From Bryum argenteum (taxonomy: Eukaryota; Streptophyta; Bryopsida; Bryales; Bryaceae): DNA of 64,000 nt. The position numbers were made by a program, and so were the translations under genes. Each line of letters opens with the position of its first letter. The first letter of the stretch is position 1. The notes below the pieces were generated by a model. That model ran no database searches, had not been told where the DNA came from, and was given only the letters and a program-made list of their open reading frames with translations. Where the stretch lies: positions 3,555,501 to 3,619,500 of the forward strand of contig CM073331.1 of assembly GCA_037043015.1 (NCBI GenBank). Direction: 5' to 3'. Below are positions 58,688 through 64,000 of this stretch, in pieces.

Positions 58688-60409
58688 GTGTCCTATGTGT
58701 ATTGATGTCCGAAATGACGGCTGAAATTAGAAGAGTTTGTGTGTCAATAATGTGTCCAAATCAAGGTGCCCTAATTAACAAGGTAGTCAACAATATTTTG
58801 TCAATTTCTTGTCAGAATAGACAACCAAACCCTTGTTGTGTGGATCAGTGTAGATTAGTGCTACGAGCGTTTCTTGGGGCAATGGAGGGGAGGGGTAAAG
58901 AGCCCCCTAAATTTTCAATGTATAGGCTTAAAATGCCAAATAGAAGGCTTCTCAAATAGTTTACGACTGCAGGCTACATTTTCGAATTCTAAACTATCAA
59001 AAACGGCCGTCGAAGGGTCGAACTCAAAAATTCAAGGGATTTTGAAGAAAAAATCCCATTGGCTGATGGGGCTCCTAGAAACGCTGGTAGCACTTGTTTA
59101 TAGGGGCCCTTATAGTGTAAGATACCTAATTTTCAAACAGATTGTCTTCAAGGACGCCCAATTTTCTTTCAAGGTGTTCTTTTCACACCCAAAAAATAAT
59201 TAGGGTGTTCTTTGTACCTAAATATTTTCTTAAGTTTACATGAGAAGAATCAAATAGAATTGCACAACCCGAGTAGATAATGAACACAAAATAGTTTTCT
59301 TAGACCTCTACAAGAATAGTGAATTTACATATATCACATTATGTGATATTGCGTCATATAAATGAATTTGGTAGAATGGGCATGCCAATGTAATGGTTAA
59401 GGTGAGATAGTCAATGAGGGGGAGATTTATAAATTAAATAAAAGCTTCTCAATGTAACAAAATTATATAAACCCATTAGTTTCTCATTGACTTTATACTT
59501 TTATAATTAAATGCTTCTTTATGGCTTCAAAGTCTATGGGCTTTTATCCTTGAGGGGAAGAAAAATATCTCATTCACATGGTTTGAGATTGGAGCTTAAT
59601 TATTTTCTAAATACACTTTGACAAATTTATGTTTTGGTCTCAAAATGTTCCTAGCTTGGTTCAATCTTCCAATTTGTTTATCTTGGAAGGTACTCTTACA
59701 TGACTGATTTATACTAAGTTGTTTCACCTTCTTGTCAGAGAATTGTTCATTCAAAATTATACCAAGTCTAGTTCATGGTCTAGTTTGGTATTTTAGAATT
59801 TGGAGGCACAAATGAGAGTTGCAATGGCAAATCACCATAACAACTTTGATTTTCAACCAGTTTAGATAATGTTGTGTGCCATGAATTCCATAAAGAAAAG
59901 TTGTCCATTACGATTGGATTTCGACTATTTGAGGCACTACAGACAAGTTGAACAATCTTTCTACTAGTAAAAGGTTGTTGCTTCAACACATGTATGAACT
60001 TAATTTCAAACTGAAACATTTAAAAAATATCTATGATCCATGAGTGTGATATTAAGAATTATATCATGTATTACTTGAATTTGTGACTATTTTGAGAATA
60101 CTAAAAGTTCAAGTGCAATTTTATGAGGACACCTGAAAATTGGAGTTGGGTGTCCTTTTGACACCCAAAATTTGGTATAGGGTGTCTCCATTGTTTTTGC
60201 CTAGGATGTCCATTGAATACCTTAATGAGGGGTGAACCACCTAGTAGTCTTGTTATGAATGCACAATATTAAGAGTATTTCTTAATAAGGTGTTGCTTAT
60301 CTTTGATTCTTTTTTTAAAATTGACTTTACTATCTTTACTTCTAGCATTCAAACGACCACTATACATTATAATAGAAAATCCATCAATTTGAATTTTTTT
60401 CAGATAATA
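58688..60409. other. Intergenic DNA, no gene recognised
   Basis: AT-rich; no coding motif found. Confidence 0.4.
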
Positions 60410-62030
60410 CAACCAGTACGCCCCCGCGGTGATTCCACGCCATACAAATAATTTTTAGTACTTATGTGGTCATATATACTTTGGAATTCAATATATTGGA
60501 ATTCAAAAGCCTGATTTGCAATTTGATTGTTGCCCGCACCCCTACAAAATAACCTACTTCTAAGAACACATCATGCGCCCTGATCTGCCAAGCAATGCCC
60601 TAGATCATAATGTCACTCGGGAAACAAAACAAAACAAACTACTTACTTTAGAGCTTGTTTGTTTATGGAGCTTGAAAACCTCAAAATTGCGATTTTTGAC
60701 CTCTGTATACTCTTGTATACTCTCGGCAGTGTAAAGTAAATTTTCTAACTATTTTTAGACTTCCAAACGTAAAATCTTGTGAATGAGCCTATTTAATCAT
60801 TGGTCCAAAAAATGACCGTTGGATGTTTATTATTTGCAAAATCATAACATCCAAAATTTGTGCAAAAGCTTTAATGTACTGAAATTTCTAAAATCTTTGA
60901 ATCTTGCTCTTGTATTTATTAAGTTTGGAGGCTACCCTTGTAGAATTAGTAATATTTTTTACATAGGACCAAATAGTGATTCGGTTATGAACATCTTTCA
61001 AAAAAATTATAAAAAATGTCAAAAGTACAAAGTTTTCCTTGCCCATCTAGGGTGTGAAAATTTACATTTGCGTTAAGAAACACAAAAAATGGAATTTGAC
61101 TTTGCAATTATGCACACACTCCTTGTAGTATAGCAAACACTCAATAAGACTCCTAGTCAAAAATATTAATTTCAACTCAAGAACCAAGGTTGCCCAAAAT
61201 GGCAAATTAAAAACCATATCAATCTCCAAGGATAGTTAAGGGTTAAATTTTAGACAAGTATGCCCTCGTAGCATTGCACGCCCACTTAAATAATTTCATC
61301 ATGCTCCTCTTGTTTACTCTACTAGATCTATAAGAAGGTCATTTTGTAATTTTTGGTGATTTGAGGGTCAAAATTACTTGAAAATTCAATTCTTGGGGTC
61401 CGCCGATTGCTTTGCGATCCAATCGTTTTTCACAATTTTACAAAAAAAATATGCTTCTACCGACACCTCATGCGGCCCAATCTGACCAGGAGAACCCGAG
61501 ATCATAATGTCACTCGCAAAACGAAACAAACTACTTGCCTTAATATAAACTAGTACTAGTACGAGTTCGCGTATGTGCTACACTGAAAAAAATAATTTCC
61601 AATAATTATTAGACCAACAATTTTAAATTCAATATCTTAAATAAGATACGTCGACCCAATTTGGAAATCCAATTGTTGCTTGGACTCCAACAAAAATATC
61701 CAATTCCAACAACACCTCATGCGGCCTAATCCAACCCATAGTCTCCCAAATTACTATGTCATCAAAAAATAAAGTATCTACCGTCATATATAGAGATGCC
61801 CTCACAAGTCGCAAAATTGCTACACACACTCAAATACTTTGACCATGCCCCTTTTGTTTTTCTGCTATATCTAAAATTAGGTCAATTTTGTAATATTTGG
61901 TGGCTTGAGGGCCTTTTACTAAAATCACTTGAAAATTTGATGTCTCAAGATTTGTTCCTCCAATTTGTGATTCAACTATCTCCACCTCTACAAGATTATT
62001 CGCTTTCAACGACACCTGACGACCCAATCA
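60410..62030. repeat. Array of diverged copies of the 240-bp dispersed repeat
   Basis: Four copies in one orientation near 60410-60640, 61250-61520, 61540-61790 and 61790-62030. Each runs from a GTACGCCCCCGCGG / TATGCCCTCGTAGC-type start through TTTTTGGTGATTTG to CACCTCATGCGGCCC and GATCATAATGTCAC. Confidence 0.6.
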
Positions 62031-63788
62031 AGGTTGTTTATTGTAATGACCTTGTTGTGGCGGGACGTCACCATTGAAGGTCGTTCAATGTAGGATCAAA
62101 GTAGACTTAGGGGTAAAACATTTACCAGGTGATGTGCGTCGCATCCTACGTGGTAGCACAATAATCGTCCAATTAAATTCACTTTTTTCATCGTAAACAT
62201 CATCACAAATTCTATATTAAAGTTATTTGGGTCAAAAATCTTCAAAAAATAAACTATGTAGCCCACGAAGACCTTTCAATTTGACAACAATATTGTCGAT
62301 TGGGCATTCTAGGTTAATGAAAATCTCAAGATTTCAACAATCGTTTCTTTGATATGCCCCATGAATCCCAATCACCCAATCAACCACGTCTAGATCTTTA
62401 GGAAGTTGAATGGTTTTCTAAATGAGTGATTCTATGATCATAAATTGTTATAAAAATTCTCAAACTTAATATTGTGTCAATTATTAAATTCAAGAACTTC
62501 TCTCCATCAAAAGATCTCCAAGCTCTAGAAGCCTACGCTATTAACATCAATCCCACAAACTTGGTATTCAAAATACTTTAAAAGATTCAAGAATATAGGG
62601 CTCAATGCAAGGGAAGCCTTGTTTCTTTCTTTCCCACCAACAAAATCGACCCACGTACTCTAATTATATTCGTCTAAGATACTATAATACCTGCCCGTAC
62701 CTAAACTCCACTGCCCGTACCTGGACTCGGCTGCCCGTATCCACCACGTTCGGAGGAAATCCCCGAACGACGTCCGGCTCCTCGCATCTGGTCTTGGTCT
62801 CGAATGCCGCGGCGATTCCTCGTCACGTCGATTACTCCAGCCTCTTCAATTCGCAGTACAATCCTTTCCATAGGATTCCACTCTTTTCAATATTTTTTGA
62901 TAATGATCGATGCTCCCAATCGCTTTTGACGATCTCATTTGCATCTTCAAGGATCGACATGTACCCACTGATCGTACTACAGTATAATTGCTTTCCATCA
63001 CCACGAATCTGGAGCATTAGATCGGGCTTCTCGGAATCGTTTTGCCGTTGACAGTTTTGATTACGAGTAGACCCCATTGCTATTATTGATTCTTCACGGC
63101 TCCGAATGAACGAAACTGTATGGGGAATGGAATCCATCAAAACTCTCGATCACGTCTGCAGCTATTCGTGGGGTGATGAAAAGGACAGGCCGGCCCATGT
63201 CAACGCCAGAGCAATTTCGTAACTTTTCACCGTTGAGCCAGGGATCTAGTAACGGAGTAGATCCAGTTATGCGTATGGAGTCAAGCGAGCCAAGTACCTA
63301 CTCCCCGACCCCCACGGGCTCAGTTGACCCAGGAAGTTGCTGAGAAGTGGGGTAGCGGCTAAAGATAGAGGGGTGCGACGAAGCTTGGCAGCCTCTCCAA
63401 ATATGCCATCTGCTATTCAATCGGAATCTGCATGCTACTCACCGAGCAGTAAATAGGCAATGGTTCGTAGTGCAAGTTGACTTGAAGATTCCGGGACCAC
63501 ATCTACAGTGGCCTCCGCATCTCATGGGGCTCCACACTCTTCCAAACCAAACCAATATCCCCAATTTCGGAGATTTTGCGGCACGTATTCTGGGACCGGG
63601 ATGAAAACAATGGGTGGATGTAGATGGCGGAAGCCTTTCGACACCTGCTTCATTAATTGCTCACCACGGTACTTAACGGAAGTCAATGGACCATCATATC
63701 GAAAATTGCACACTCACTCACAGGTTGTTCAGCTGCCGCGCATCTACCTGAAGGCTTGCACCTCCTTCGTGCTTCGTTACCTAGGACT
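62031..63788. other. Intergenic DNA, GC-richer to the right
   Basis: At 62690-62745 are three copies of CTGCCCGTACCT or CTGCCCGTATCC. ORFs on both strands at 62605-63140 overlap each other and match nothing I know. 63180-63788 probably includes the promoter and leader of the gene that starts at 63789; no definite TATA box. Confidence 0.35.
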
Positions 63789-63888
63789 ATGGCTTCCCGT
63801 ACTTCCGTGGCGCTTCTGTGCGCCTGCATCGCCCTTCTGCTCCTCGTTAATGTGAGCTCCGCCGTGGAGGAAACCCAGTTCGCCACAG
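63789..63888 (+). CDS. First exon of a secreted protein (rest outside window)
   Basis: The ATG opens a frame of 33 codons plus one base ending at a donor (CCACAG-GTACCC). It begins MASRTSVALLCACIALLLL and continues VNVSSAVEETQFAT, a strong signal peptide with likely cleavage after SSA. The layout (short signal-peptide exon, phase 1 intron) matches the PSY-like gene at 45886-46706, but the mature part is not visible, so no family is assigned. Confidence 0.6.
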
Positions 63889-64000
63889 GTACCCATCTCT
63901 CTTCCTCCCTCCCCCCCACCCAGTAGCAGTCGCAACTTGCATCAATGGTGCCGCAGCACATCTAAACGAGAATCTGATTAGTTTAACGCGTATCACACAT

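Noticed and set aside
1-64000. LTR retrotransposon or autonomous transposase genes
   Set aside because: No reverse transcriptase, integrase or transposase motif was recognised in any long ORF.

Overview
The window looks like nuclear DNA of a land plant. Split genes with ordinary GT-AG introns are separated by AT-rich DNA full of small non-autonomous transposons. The gene families are plant-type: a TAF11 tail very close to flowering-plant TAF11, an ABCG11/12/15-like half transporter, a SAP18, a J20-like J-domain protein and a secreted peptide precursor. I cannot name the species. The divergent SAP18 C-terminus and the loose match of the transporter weakly suggest a non-flowering lineage (inference).

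Layout. 1-1349: 3' exons of TAF11 (+). 1350-17210: no gene found; TTAA-flanked miniature elements, one TAA-flanked element, a 29-bp tandem array and a satellite with 639-bp higher-order repeats. 17288-26143: an 11-exon ABCG half-transporter gene (+) with one GC-AG intron and repeat-laden introns. 27200-29330: a decayed copy of the neighbouring SAP18 gene. 31910-33829: intact 6-exon SAP18 gene (-). 36875-37117: a U2 snRNA-like gene without a recognisable Sm site. 37500-45885: mostly gene-free, with a nested TTAA element pair and a tRNA-derived SINE. 45886-46706: a 3-exon gene (-) for a 94-residue secreted precursor resembling the PSY peptide family. 51671-51777 and 55224-55422: plus-strand exon candidates of unknown identity. 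51871-52500: 2-exon J20-like gene (-). 52501-63780: repeats, including a nested TAA-flanked pair. 63789 to the end: first exon of another secreted protein (+), cut by the window.

The genes do not form a pathway. TAF11 (TFIID) and SAP18 (deacetylase/splicing complexes) are nuclear housekeeping proteins, U2 is a splicing RNA, the ABCG protein is a membrane lipid exporter candidate, and the peptide precursor is a signalling candidate.

The strongest unusual signal is a set of miniature elements ending in CCCTTAAACGCCC or CCCCTAAA and flanked by TTAA on both sides. That is the insertion signature of the piggyBac superfamily. One element is paired with an empty-site paralogue in this window, and two cases show one element inserted into a TTAA inside another.
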